The translations under genes and the position numbers were made by a program. Shown in pieces: positions 18,123 to 26,694 of a stretch of 64,000 nt of DNA (position 1 is the stretch's first letter; every line of letters begins with the position of its first letter). The notes below the pieces were generated by a model. The model made no database searches and was not told the origin of the DNA. It saw only the letters and a list, made by a program, of their open reading frames with translations. This DNA is from an uncultured Phycisphaerales bacterium (GTDB lineage Bacteria; Planctomycetota; Phycisphaerae; Sedimentisphaerales; Anaerobacaceae). The stretch spans positions 1-64,000 of the forward strand of contig CAIODZ010000015.1 of NCBI GenBank assembly GCA_903857265.1. Reading direction: 5' to 3'.

Positions 18123-19052
18123 ATGGCAAGAAAAAGACAAAGAGCTGCATCGAATCCATGGTTCAACTTCGCGCGCGACTCGTACCTTGAGCGCACGAGC
18201 AGGCCCGTTTACGCAATCGTTTATCTGCTGCCCTTCATAATCTTTTATGAATTAGGCACAATCTTCATCAATACCGACGTGCTGAGCCAGACGCAGGTGA
18301 GGGTGGTGGCGTTTGTCTGGCTGCAGGAACTGCTTCAGCATCTCGGCTTCGGCGGTAAATTCCTCTGGGCGGCGCCGGCCTTAGTCGTGGTCGTCATACT
18401 GCTGGCATACCAGCTTGTTTCGAGAAAACGGTGGTGGGTTTCGTTCGGCGATATGCTGCCTATGACGATTGAGTGCGTGCTGTTGGCCATACCGCTTATC
18501 GTGCTGAGCTTGTTTTTGAATAGCACGGGCACACCAAAACACAGCAGGATTAATGACGTTGTGCCGAGGGCGGTTGTTGTGCAATGCGCAGCTGAACAAA
18601 ACGCGGCACAGGCAAAAACAAAATATCAACAGCCAAAGGCAAAGCCAACGCCAACGGCAGTCGCGAAGCCGAAACCACAATCATCGCTTCTGGCCGATAT
18701 CGTTACTGGTATCGGCGCGGGCATTTATGAGGAATTGTTGTTCCGGCTGATACTGATATGCGCGATAATGCTTTTGCTGCAGGACGTGATTGGAATAAAT
18801 CAACACAGCGCCGTAATCATCGCGGTGCTTCTGTCGGCAGCCCTTTTCGGCGCACATCATCACATCGATTTCCTGACCGGGCGGGTAAACCAGAGCGACT
18901 TATTCGACTGGTCCAAGTTCGCATTCCGGACAACGGCCGGGGTTTATTTCGCGGCGTTATTCGCAATACGCGGCTTCGGAATTACGGCTGGAACGCACGC
19001 GTTTTACGACATAATCGCAACTTTGATTAACGCGATTATCTTCCAGCGATAA
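18123..19052 (+). CDS. CPBP-family intramembrane metalloprotease
   Basis: A multi-pass membrane protein of the CAAX-prenyl/bacteriocin-processing (Abi) family. Active-site landmarks are YEELLFRLIL (the EExxxR motif), FGAHHHID and AGTHAFYD, which supply the Glu and His residues of the glutamic intramembrane protease. A low-complexity Lys/Pro/Gln/Ala linker (KYQQPKAKPTPTAVAKPKPQ) splits the membrane segments and is unusual. The start ATG 18123 (MARKRQR) is preferred to the track's GTG 18084, which lies in repeat text reading TTCGTGACTTTGTGG. The substrate is unknown. Confidence 0.82.
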   Translation: MARKRQRAASNPWFNFARDSYLERTSRPVYAIVYLLPFIIFYELGTIFINTDVLSQTQVRVVAFVWLQELLQHLGFGGKFLWAAPALVVVVILLAYQLVSRKRWWVSFGDMLPMTIECVLLAIPLIVLSLFLNSTGTPKHSRINDVVPRAVVVQCAAEQNAAQAKTKYQQPKAKPTPTAVAKPKPQSSLLADIVTGIGAGIYEELLFRLILICAIMLLLQDVIGINQHSAVIIAVLLSAALFGAHHHIDFLTGRVNQSDLFDWSKFAFRTTAGVYFAALFAIRGFGITAGTHAFYDIIATLINAIIFQR

Positions 19053-19186
19053 AAATTGCCAAAAATCGCCCCAGCAGCAAAATTTTTTGTCTAAATTTCA
19101 CTTCTGTTACCCGTTTAAAACCCGTGGTTTGTGTAATAATCGTCCTATAAGTGAGAGAAAAGGCCCTATCAATACTGATAATGGGC

Positions 19187-19216
19187 TTGAATTTTACGCT
19201 TATTTTGTTGTATAAT
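19187..19216 (+). promoter_or_regulatory. Sigma-70-type promoter for the 19266 gene
   Basis: TTGAAT (19187-19192) and a perfect TATAAT (19211-19216) are 18 bases apart, about 50 bases before the start codon. Confidence 0.55.
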
Positions 19217-19265
19217 GAAGGCGTGGAACGGGATTATAACATATAGATTTGGGGCCTGACAAACT

Positions 19266-19811
19266 ATGGAATCTCCGCAAGTCAATGTGGCAATCGAAGA
19301 ATTGTCCTTCAGCTTATTCCAGAGACCTTTGCATCCTGAACTGTTCAATATCTACGCCAGCAGACGACTCAAAAGCGAGAAGTATGAGGCGTTAATATGG
19401 GTTACCGGCTGCACTCACGTCGTAAGCGCATTCGCGGGCGACGTGTGTCTGGCTGAAGTCATCAGCGCACCAAACCAGATGCTGCCCGAGCGAGGCCTGA
19501 TTGAGCGTTTCCAGTTCCACGGCCCGCGCTCACACAAATGCACACTGAGCAAAAACGTCAGCTATATGACCGATTTCCAGGTTGAGCGTCTCACGCCGGC
19601 GCTGTACCGGCAGAGCTTTAACGACCTCGAACGATTCGGCAGAGACCGCGGTGTGTTCGTCCGGTTCCCTGAGCTTGAGATAGACGGCCTACAGCCCTTC
19701 TGCTACATAGATTTCGAGACGAGAAAAACCGAGATTCACGTTCACACTTTCGCCGCGTATCCCGACCAGATAGCGATTGTAAAAACGCAGTCGCTGTTCG
19801 ATTTCCAGTAA
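19266..19811 (+). CDS. DUF2617-like protein
   Basis: 181 aa, cytosolic. The segment RPLHPELFNIYASRRLKSEKYEALIWVTGCTHVVSAF reads like the DUF2617 family, small proteins of unknown function found in actinobacteria and planctomycetes. I recall the pattern only loosely, so the family name is tentative. The protein is rich in Phe, His and Arg and has no membrane segment. It has its own promoter. Confidence 0.6.
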   Translation: MESPQVNVAIEELSFSLFQRPLHPELFNIYASRRLKSEKYEALIWVTGCTHVVSAFAGDVCLAEVISAPNQMLPERGLIERFQFHGPRSHKCTLSKNVSYMTDFQVERLTPALYRQSFNDLERFGRDRGVFVRFPELEIDGLQPFCYIDFETRKTEIHVHTFAAYPDQIAIVKTQSLFDFQ

Positions 19812-19893
19812 TAGTCGGAGTACCGGCTTTGAATTACCTCCCGCGAACAGAATAAACAGTCCCCCCTCCGCGCGCTATTTTCGCAAGTTTATT

Positions 19894-20874
19894 TTATGCC
19901 TGCTGCCCGGCGTGTGTTTTGAGGGCTTCGAGTTTTTCGCGGATTTCCTCAGCCATTCGGCTGTTCGGGAAATCGCGTATGATTTCCTCGCCAGTATTAA
20001 CCGCCTTGGCCCACTGCCTGCCTGATACGGCCAGCGCAAACTGCACGCCGAGGTTATGCAGCTTTGTGCGGAAAACATCTCTTGCGCCTTCCTGGAGGGC
20101 AAGGCCCTCGTTGGGCGTAAGATACTGGTCAAGCTCACGAAGGATTTCGATGCTTCGGTCGGTTACCTGGCGTTTGACGGCGTCATCCCAGGCGTTGAGA
20201 AGTATTTTCTTGCGTTCCTCTTTCTTTTCGAGCAGCCGCTGTCTCATCGCCAAGGCCTTGTCATTAATGGGGTATTCTTTTATCAGCAGCTCAATCTGGG
20301 CGCTTGCCTTTGCCCACTGATGGTCGTCAAGGTGCTTTCCGATGTGGCTTATTATCTGGTTCATTCTTTCAGCGTCATTGGCGTCGCGGTATTTGTCGGC
20401 CTGCGTATGAAGCTGCTCGGCGAGTTTTTTATAGCCGGTTTTGTGAGCTATTTCGTCAATGATTTCGTATGCGGAGTCAAAGTCCTTCTGCTGCAGCTTG
20501 TCAAAAACAGCATCCCGGAGTGTCTGCATATCGTTGTCGCGGAAAGCGATTGTCTTGGCCATTTCGCTGACGTGCGTGCTCATGTTGACCTGGTTGACGG
20601 CCTGACGGAGTTTTTCCAGCTCATCGGCCACCTTGTCCGTTTTCGCGTTGGTATCGTTAATGAGGTCGAGCATTTTGAGGGATGATACGAAAATAACTAT
20701 CAGCGTTATCAAAGAGAATAACGCCACAAGCAGCCCCAATGCGCTGGTAATGCCGGCCGACTCCTTCCCAAAAACGCCCGCGAAAAGCGCAACCAGAACA
20801 GCAGCCGCGATTATGCCGTAAACGATAAACAGGTTCTTGAAATTCGCCAGCGGGTTGTTTTTCCCGTGCTCCAT
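19894..20874 (-). CDS. Membrane protein with coiled coil and TPR-like repeats
   Basis: 326 aa with a good AAGGAACGG box before ATG 20874. Two adjacent membrane helices (LFIVYGIIAAAVLVALFAG and LLVALFSLITLIVIFVSSL) are followed by a coiled coil (TNAKTDKVADELEKLRQAV). TPR-like helical pairs follow, with the typical small/large residue pattern (AYEIIDEIAHKTGYKKLAEQL; WAKAVNTGEEIIRDFPNSRMAEEI). It is likely a cytoplasm-facing scaffold anchored in the inner membrane. Its partner is unknown. Confidence 0.68.
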   Translation of the reverse strand: MEHGKNNPLANFKNLFIVYGIIAAAVLVALFAGVFGKESAGITSALGLLVALFSLITLIVIFVSSLKMLDLINDTNAKTDKVADELEKLRQAVNQVNMSTHVSEMAKTIAFRDNDMQTLRDAVFDKLQQKDFDSAYEIIDEIAHKTGYKKLAEQLHTQADKYRDANDAERMNQIISHIGKHLDDHQWAKASAQIELLIKEYPINDKALAMRQRLLEKKEERKKILLNAWDDAVKRQVTDRSIEILRELDQYLTPNEGLALQEGARDVFRTKLHNLGVQFALAVSGRQWAKAVNTGEEIIRDFPNSRMAEEIREKLEALKTHAGQQA

Positions 20875-20896
20875 AGCCGTTCCTTAAAAATAAGTG

Positions 20897-20925
20897 CTGT
20901 CAGGAAACTGCGTATTTATTATAAT
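20897..20925 (+). promoter_or_regulatory. Probable promoter of the serpin gene
   Basis: CTGTCA (20897-20902), a 17-base spacer and a perfect TATAAT (20920-20925). The leader to ATG 21002 would be about 70 bases. Confidence 0.45.
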
Positions 20926-21001
20926 CCTTTTCCGGCAGCTTTGTCAACATCGCTGGAAACAGGTAAAGGCAGATATACCAGTTTAAAGGGAGGTATTGAA
21001 A

Positions 21002-22222
21002 ATGGAAACCATCAAAAAGTTAACCTTAATCACAGTCCTGTTGACCGGGATGGCAAACTCAGTCAAAGCAGCTATTGACCCAAACCAGCAAACCGTAGTG
21101 GCGGGCAATAACAAATTCGCCCTTGAGCTTTACGGCAAACTCGAAAGCCAGCAGGGCAATCTGTTCCTGTCGCCATACAGCATATCGACGGCTTTGGCGA
21201 TGACCTGCGCGGGAGCGAGAGGCCAAACAGAAAAACAGATGGCCGAGGCCCTTTGTTTTGCGCCTATGAAAAACGAGCAGTTTCATAAGGTGTTCGGCGA
21301 AATCATCAAACAATTGAACGCTTCGGGCGAAAAAGGCGGCTATGAGCTGGTAGTAGCAAACGCGTTATGGGGGCAAAAGGATTATAAATTCCTGCCAGAG
21401 TTTTTGACGCTTGTCAGGGAAAACTACGGGGGCGATTTGCAGCAGGTTGACTTCGCAGCACAGACCGAGGAGGTCCGAAAGACAATCAACGCCTGGGTGG
21501 AAAGCAAAACCAAAGACAAGATAAAGGAGCTAATCAAGCCGGGGATGCTCGATTCGATGACCCGGCTTGTCTTGACAAACGCCATTTACTTCAAGGGCAA
21601 ATGGGCAAGCCCGTTCAAACCGGAACGCACACAGGATTCGCCGTTCGTTCTTCTGGACGGTCAAAAGGTAAATGTCCCAACGATGAACCAGACGAGCAAA
21701 TTCGGCTATATGGAAACCAATGACATTTGGGTATTGGAAATGCCTTATGTGAATAACGATTTGTCGATGGTCATTTTGCTTCCTAAAAAGGTTGATGGCA
21801 TCAAAGACCTTGAAAAAGAGCTCGTTTCTGACAATCTCGCCGGCTGGCTTGCCAGGATTCACAAGCGGGAAGTGCAGGTCTTTTTCCCAAGGTTCAAGAT
21901 GGCAAGCGAGTTTGGGTTAGCCAAGGTACTCAGTGCAATGGGAATGCCGGACGCGTTTTCGGGAAAGGCGGATTTTTCCGGTATGACAGGCAACCGTGAC
22001 CTCTTCATATCGGCTGTGGTTCACAAAGCATACGTCGATGTCAACGAAGAGGGAACCGAGGCGGCGGCAGCAACCGGCGTTACCATGAAATTAACCTCGA
22101 TCCGCGAACCATTGCCGGTTTTCAGGGCTGACCACCCGTTTATCTTTTTGATTCGCGATAATCAGACGGGTAGCATCTTATTTTTGGGCAGAGTGACAAA
22201 TCCTGCTTCGAAAGATAATTAA
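21002..22222 (+). CDS. Serpin (serine/cysteine protease inhibitor), secreted
   Basis: The start is ATG 21002, seven bases after AGGGAGGT; the track's 20996 is a TTG. A signal peptide (METIKKLTLITVLLTGMANSVKA) precedes a complete serpin fold (406 aa). Landmarks are NLFLSPYSISTALAM, LVLTNAIYFKGKW, the flexible hinge EEGTEAAAATG, and the C-terminal FRADHPFIFLIRDNQTG. The Ala-rich hinge shows an inhibitory rather than a storage serpin. Counting back from the HPF strand puts P1-P1' at Arg-Glu; counting from the hinge puts it three residues earlier. Bacterial serpins are uncommon and usually guard against foreign or own proteases. Confidence 0.93.
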   Translation: METIKKLTLITVLLTGMANSVKAAIDPNQQTVVAGNNKFALELYGKLESQQGNLFLSPYSISTALAMTCAGARGQTEKQMAEALCFAPMKNEQFHKVFGEIIKQLNASGEKGGYELVVANALWGQKDYKFLPEFLTLVRENYGGDLQQVDFAAQTEEVRKTINAWVESKTKDKIKELIKPGMLDSMTRLVLTNAIYFKGKWASPFKPERTQDSPFVLLDGQKVNVPTMNQTSKFGYMETNDIWVLEMPYVNNDLSMVILLPKKVDGIKDLEKELVSDNLAGWLARIHKREVQVFFPRFKMASEFGLAKVLSAMGMPDAFSGKADFSGMTGNRDLFISAVVHKAYVDVNEEGTEAAAATGVTMKLTSIREPLPVFRADHPFIFLIRDNQTGSILFLGRVTNPASKDN

Positions 22223-23328
22223 CTTCGCCTGTTCGCCCGGTAAAGCATAAAAAATATCCAGCCAATTATCACGATTGTCATTGGCAGAATCACTATAACC
22301 GGATTTATCTTTATACCGAGGTTCCACATAATAGTAAGATACTGGACAAGCGACATAAATATGGACATCAGAACAAGCAAACTGCCGAACAATTTCCTGA
22401 AACCTTCGATATTCGCCCATACAGATGCGACCCGTGGCACGACAATCACAACAATAATAAAAACTGTTAAAATGGCCGGAATCATAATCATTCCCGGCAA
22501 TTTCGGCATATAACCATCCACTTGGCCGTGACCATTCCAGTGTGTCGCCATTTGCTCGGGCATCCACGGATAAAAATACGCGCTCACGGCAAACATAACT
22601 AAAAGCAGACAAATCGTAATTAACTCGGTTTTAGAAGGCAAAAACCATATTGCTTTTTTATCGCCGACAAGGTCTGCATACTCGGACGGCGGGCCCATCT
22701 CCGTAATAATCCTTTGAAAATTCTCCCAGGTTCGCCGCTGCGGCTCAAGTTCGGCAAATCGCCTGTCCAGGTGACTGCTCACATCGGCGAGGATTTCGAA
22801 ACTTTGAGGATGCCTTGCTGCTGACAACGCCTGCTCCACTCTTTTTAGATAATCCGCTTTTGCCTCAGCCCACATCGGAGAGACCTCGTTTGCGCCAAAA
22901 CCACGTACACTACTATTAAGTGCTTCTACGAGACGTTCCGGTTCATCGGTCCCGACATACATTTTTTTGCCGGATTTCAGGACAACCGTTACCGCCTTCA
23001 TCCCCGAAACGTTATACAACCAGCCTCCCGGACCATAATGAATACCCCAGCCGAAGATGACTCCTTTGAACGGCTCACAATAAGTAATCCGCTCAAGCGG
23101 AACCGTCTTCCAGAAAATTCCCGGCCCGAACCAGAACCTCAGGAAACCATCTTTTATTTCAACGGTCAACTTATAACCAAAAACAAAAAGAAAGATGCCT
23201 ATTGCGCCTATAGGCATCCATAGCGGCCAAAGACCATAGGCAAAAACAATCGCTCCAATCGTAATCAGAATTAAACCGACGATAATCTGTAAATACCCCG
23301 GCTGGCTGTGCCTGTATTGAGCATTCAT
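22219..23328 (-). CDS. DUF1648 membrane protein with PH-like and HAAS-like regions
   Basis: 369 aa. Two N-terminal helices and a PH-like beta region (LTVEIKDGFLRFWFGPGIFWKTVPLERI) come first. A middle helical segment with the feel of a HAAS domain (YLKRVEQALSAARHPQSFEILADVSSHLDRRF) follows, the type normally paired with PadR regulators. A C-terminal DUF1648 module has the hallmark MPEQMATHWNGHGQVDGY and further helices. The start ATG overlaps the padR stop by four bases, so the two are co-translated. It is probably an envelope-stress or permease-like protein controlled by its PadR partner. Confidence 0.75.
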   Translation of the reverse strand: MNAQYRHSQPGYLQIIVGLILITIGAIVFAYGLWPLWMPIGAIGIFLFVFGYKLTVEIKDGFLRFWFGPGIFWKTVPLERITYCEPFKGVIFGWGIHYGPGGWLYNVSGMKAVTVVLKSGKKMYVGTDEPERLVEALNSSVRGFGANEVSPMWAEAKADYLKRVEQALSAARHPQSFEILADVSSHLDRRFAELEPQRRTWENFQRIITEMGPPSEYADLVGDKKAIWFLPSKTELITICLLLVMFAVSAYFYPWMPEQMATHWNGHGQVDGYMPKLPGMIMIPAILTVFIIVVIVVPRVASVWANIEGFRKLFGSLLVLMSIFMSLVQYLTIMWNLGIKINPVIVILPMTIVIIGWIFFMLYRANRRS

Positions 23329-23663
23329 AATCCGGTTCCTTTCCTGATAGATTCCAAACTGCTGATAAGCTGGTCCCAGTGCCTGTTCATATTTTCAAGG
23401 GTTTTTTGGCCGGCCACGGTAAGCTGAAAATATTTTCTCGGCGGGCCGTCGGTAGAAAGTTGCGAGTAGCTTGTTACCAAACCATCGGTTTCCAAGCGGG
23501 CAAGAACCGGATAGATATTGCCCTCACGAATCTGCAAACCTTCGATGCGTTTCATTGTTTGCACCATTTCGTAGCCGTGCGATGGGCCGCGATTGAGAAG
23601 GTTAAGGACAACGATATCCAATAGCCCCTTGCGAAGCTGCGTTTGCCAGTTTTCAAGATTCAT
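23325..23663 (-). CDS. PadR-family transcriptional regulator
   Basis: 112 aa with the PadR winged-helix signature: LDIVVLNLLNRGPSHGYEMVQTM, then EGNIYPVLARLETDGLV and the wing PPRKYFQLTVAGQK. PadR proteins repress their own operons and respond to ligands or envelope stress. It is first in a two-gene operon (ATGA overlap with the next gene) and has a perfect palindrome in its promoter, so autorepression is likely. Confidence 0.92.
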   Translation of the reverse strand: MNLENWQTQLRKGLLDIVVLNLLNRGPSHGYEMVQTMKRIEGLQIREGNIYPVLARLETDGLVTSYSQLSTDGPPRKYFQLTVAGQKTLENMNRHWDQLISSLESIRKGTGL

Positions 23664-23718
23664 AATCTTATCCCAACATCCATTTGTTCAATCATAATTA
23701 GAATTTGTATTCTTCCAG

Positions 23719-23749
23719 TATACTACATTGTAGTATATCGTCTTGTCAA
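23719..23749 (-). promoter_or_regulatory. PadR operon promoter with perfect palindromic operator
   Basis: On the minus strand TTGACA (23744-23749) is followed 18 bases on by TAGTAT. The -10 lies inside a perfect 9+1+9 palindrome TATACTACA-T-TGTAGTATA (23719-23737). AT-rich palindromes of this form are known PadR-type operators. Binding would block the -10. Confidence 0.75.
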
Positions 23750-23856
23750 GAAGTTTTTATAAATATTTTCAAAAAGTTGGCTTTGGGTACTATTACTACC
23801 TTCCTGTTTTATAGTTTCGAGGCGATATCAAGCCCGATTTTCTCTACTGAAACGAA

Positions 23857-23891
23857 GGATATGTTGCTTTTTGTAAACATTGCCGTTGACA
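23857..23891 (+). promoter_or_regulatory. Second copy of the shared 18-bp upstream element with TTGACA box
   Basis: Bases 23857-23874 equal 3381-3398 exactly. Both are followed by an AACAT half-site and a TTGACA box (23886-23891) at nearly the same distance (29 and 30 bases). The downstream -10 is weaker here. The next plus-strand genes are small ORFs at 24026 and 24220. Confidence 0.55.
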
Positions 23892-24025
23892 TATTGCAAC
23901 CTTAACTGGTATGGCACGGCGGCAAGGTATAACTGAAAAATGGCGGGAAAGCCGTAAATTCGGACTATCGCATAGCCGTTGTTTTTTGGCAACGCCCAGC
24001 CCCAAACCTCAAACAGGTTGCACTC

Positions 24026-24199
24026 GTGAATAGTCAAACAAAACTCAAGGTCAATACAAAAAACGCCGGTTTTGAGCCATTTTCGCAACCGGATAAATCA
24101 TCACAACAAATACTGATAAAACTTTGCAGCGAGTATGCGTTTTGCACGTATAAAGATAAGACAGTGCCGATGAAGGAGCAGCAGGCAACGCTGATTTGA
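24026..24199 (+). CDS. Possible 57-aa protein with GTG start
   Basis: Too short for the track. GTG 24026 has AGG about 10 bases upstream and opens a frame of 57 codons (VNSQTKLKVNTKNAGFEPF ... MKEQQATLI) ending 20 bases before the next gene. Composition is plausible for a small soluble protein with two Cys. It sits downstream of the shared TTGACA element. It could equally be leader sequence. Confidence 0.35.
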   Translation: MNSQTKLKVNTKNAGFEPFSQPDKSSQQILIKLCSEYAFCTYKDKTVPMKEQQATLI

Positions 24200-24219
24200 G
24201 ATTTTGCGAGGGTACTGAG

Positions 24220-24486
24220 ATGGATGAAGCACGGCTGGCAGATGAATTGAACGAGCTGGTAAAGCAATTCGGAGGAGCTTCAGACCCCACATCGAAACGC
24301 CTTGAAGTCCTTGCCAAAAAGGCGGAAGTAAACCAGAAAGAACTACAGGCGAGTGTCGATTGCCTGCGTGAATCGCTCGACTACCTGCGGGTTTGCATAA
24401 AATACCTGTTATTGGATATTGAGGCCACCCGCCGGGAAAACGACTACCTGCAAAAGCTGCTCAAGGATAAAGACCGGGAAGAATAA
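24220..24486 (+). CDS. Small coiled-coil protein
   Basis: Start ATG 24220 (MDEARLADELNELVKQFGG) with GAGGG ahead; the track's start is a weaker one 24 bases earlier. The 88-aa product is almost entirely helical, with heptad-like leucines (LEVLAKKAEVNQKELQASVDCLRESLDYL) and a charged tail (ENDYLQKLLKDKDREE). No membrane segment is present. It is probably an oligomerising adaptor; the family is not recognised. Confidence 0.55.
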   Translation: MDEARLADELNELVKQFGGASDPTSKRLEVLAKKAEVNQKELQASVDCLRESLDYLRVCIKYLLLDIEATRRENDYLQKLLKDKDREE

Positions 24487-24554
24487 TTCCGCCGGACGCA
24501 CAATCATCCTTTGTGAGCAATAATCCCTTTTTTCCTTTGCCGCAATCCGTCTGT

Positions 24555-26546
24555 CTATTTGCCGGACGGCGCCACGGGCATCGGCTGGCCCGGGGCCATT
24601 TGACGCGGGGACTGCTTTTGCATACCCTGATTCATCTGGCCCGGCTGCTGCTGCATCTGTTGCTGCATCATCATCTGAAACGCCGTCATCATCTCTGAAA
24701 GGTGCTCTTTGGTTAATGCGAAATCGATTGTTAATGAGCCGTTATCGATTTTGTGCGCGAAGACAAGATTGCTTTTGCTTGGCACATCAGGCATCGTAAA
24801 GGGTAACTGGGGAGAAAACGCCTGCATCATTTTCATCAAACGCAGATAGTTATAAGTAACTATAGCGTCCTTGCTGCCGGCGTCCGGGATAACGGCAATC
24901 GCCTTTTGCATTTCCGAGCAGACCTGCGCGGGAGCGCCTGCCTTTACCTGGTCGATGAGCTTGTAAACAGCGTTGGGGTCGCCTGATATCCTGCACACCC
25001 ATAAGCCGTTGACAATCGCCCAGCGGTATTCAAAGCCGCCGCCGTACATAGCTTCAAGCACTTTGGCCTGGGGCGAGTTGGTATCAGTATATTTCATAGA
25101 TAACTTGGCGGCGTCTATTGAAACGCCCTTGTAATTTTCTGCGCCGCGTTTGAGGGTAAAGCCGGTTTCCATACCCATACCCTTGTAGAGGTCGTTAAAT
25201 GAGCTGCCGGTCCAGAGCTGGACAAATTCATCACTAACTTTGTTAAACTTATTAACATCTTTTACCTCAAGGACATATTTTGCGTCGAAGCAGGGCTTTG
25301 CGTTGGGGTCAACCTTGAACGAGCAGACAACAAAGTCGCCAATTGAATCAACTAAATCATCGAGGATATTTTTGGTTTTAATGATGTTGGGGTCATTGGC
25401 GTCTTTTCCTGACATCATCGCCATCAGGTCAACGCACTTGGCGTTGAGTTTTTTATACGCCGTATGATTTATCCGCCCGACACAATTCATTGCCGCGCCA
25501 TCCTCGGTGTAGCCGATAAGCGGGTTATTCTTGGCGGCACCATCGGCGACGAGCATTCCGGCCATTTCGGTCCCGGGCAGGGCATCCAAACCAACCCTGA
25601 AATTGAGCACGGCGGGTTTCGGATTACAGGAAAGCGTAATTGACTTCGACTGCTGCGTAAAATCTTTGGCGTAACCGCCTAAGGCATTCGCGAAGCCGGC
25701 CATAAACGCCGGGCTTTTCTGCATCTGTGCCTTTTGGGTTTTCATGGACTCAATCTGGGTATCAAAGCTGGCAATCATCGGGTTGTTGGGGTCTTTGGCG
25801 ACCATCTGTTGTTTAGTCTTTTCAAGAGTATCGATGTTGGACTGGATGGACATTCCCGGGTCGGCTAAGTGCTTTCTCATTTCCTCCAGACCGTCGGAGA
25901 TTTGTTTTTTGTAAACCGACGAGATTTTCACCATATTCGCGTAGGCCCATATCGGCTCAGTTGATGACTGTTTGACCTGTGCGGCATCGAGAGACGACGC
26001 CAAACTGGTTGTTTTTGCGCCAGCGATTGTCGCGGCCATAGCGCTGAGTTTGCGGTAATCCTTCGACATAAGCGCAAACGAGTTGACCTTTTTAATGAAA
26101 AATTGCCCTGAAGGCCCCATTCCAACGGCTGATATGCCATTGGAGTCAGCCGGACTGACGTGGAAGTTGGGGTCGGTAAGCTGGGCATAATCGGTAACGG
26201 GCAGCAGGATGTAAAAGTCCGGTTCCTTATCGCCTGATTCGGCTGTTGCAAACGCCGCAAAAATGCCGTTGACGTCAAAACCCTTAAGTTCGAAGTTGCC
26301 GAACATCATACCGAGCTGGCCCTTAATCATACTGCCGGTTGACACCGGTATCGGCGAGACGCCCATAAGATACTGGTCGAGATTGCCTGTGGCTTGATTG
26401 AGATTGTTAATCCGGACACAGAAAATGGAGTCCGCGGGAATTATACTGAGCACCGCGTCGCCTTTGTCCGCCCCCTGCACAAATGCCGGGACACATAAAG
26501 CTAATATGATTGCTGCGAGTGTTGTTGAAATCGTGCGTCTGAACAT
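24555..26546 (-). CDS. Large secreted protein, planctomycete type, unknown function
   Basis: 663 aa with a strong GGGAGGCAATACA leader before ATG 26546. A signal peptide (MFRRTISTTLAAIILALCVPAFVQG) is followed by a repeated alpha/beta pattern that starts AVLSIIPADSIFCVRINNLNQATGNLDQYL. This opening is typical of DUF3352-like planctomycete exported proteins. A helical insertion (QISDGLEEMRKHLADPGMS) lies in the middle, and the C-terminus is a Met/Gln/Pro-rich tail (MMMQQQMQQQPGQMNQGMQKQ). No enzyme motif is visible. Confidence 0.6.
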   Translation of the reverse strand: MFRRTISTTLAAIILALCVPAFVQGADKGDAVLSIIPADSIFCVRINNLNQATGNLDQYLMGVSPIPVSTGSMIKGQLGMMFGNFELKGFDVNGIFAAFATAESGDKEPDFYILLPVTDYAQLTDPNFHVSPADSNGISAVGMGPSGQFFIKKVNSFALMSKDYRKLSAMAATIAGAKTTSLASSLDAAQVKQSSTEPIWAYANMVKISSVYKKQISDGLEEMRKHLADPGMSIQSNIDTLEKTKQQMVAKDPNNPMIASFDTQIESMKTQKAQMQKSPAFMAGFANALGGYAKDFTQQSKSITLSCNPKPAVLNFRVGLDALPGTEMAGMLVADGAAKNNPLIGYTEDGAAMNCVGRINHTAYKKLNAKCVDLMAMMSGKDANDPNIIKTKNILDDLVDSIGDFVVCSFKVDPNAKPCFDAKYVLEVKDVNKFNKVSDEFVQLWTGSSFNDLYKGMGMETGFTLKRGAENYKGVSIDAAKLSMKYTDTNSPQAKVLEAMYGGGFEYRWAIVNGLWVCRISGDPNAVYKLIDQVKAGAPAQVCSEMQKAIAVIPDAGSKDAIVTYNYLRLMKMMQAFSPQLPFTMPDVPSKSNLVFAHKIDNGSLTIDFALTKEHLSEMMTAFQMMMQQQMQQQPGQMNQGMQKQSPRQMAPGQPMPVAPSGK

Positions 26547-26694
26547 TGTATTGCCTCCCTAAATTAATTGTTTTATTTTTTATGTGGACAAGTTCAACTT
26601 CGCGGTATTTATACACACAAAACTGATGTCCTGCAAGAAAATCGTGGATAATTCCGGCTTTAAGAAACTGAGCCGACTCGTGCAATAATTTTGT

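Noticed and set aside
23935-23951. Possible sigma-54 promoter (TGGCAC...)
   Set aside because: The -24 half looks right, but the -12 GC is missing at the required spacing.
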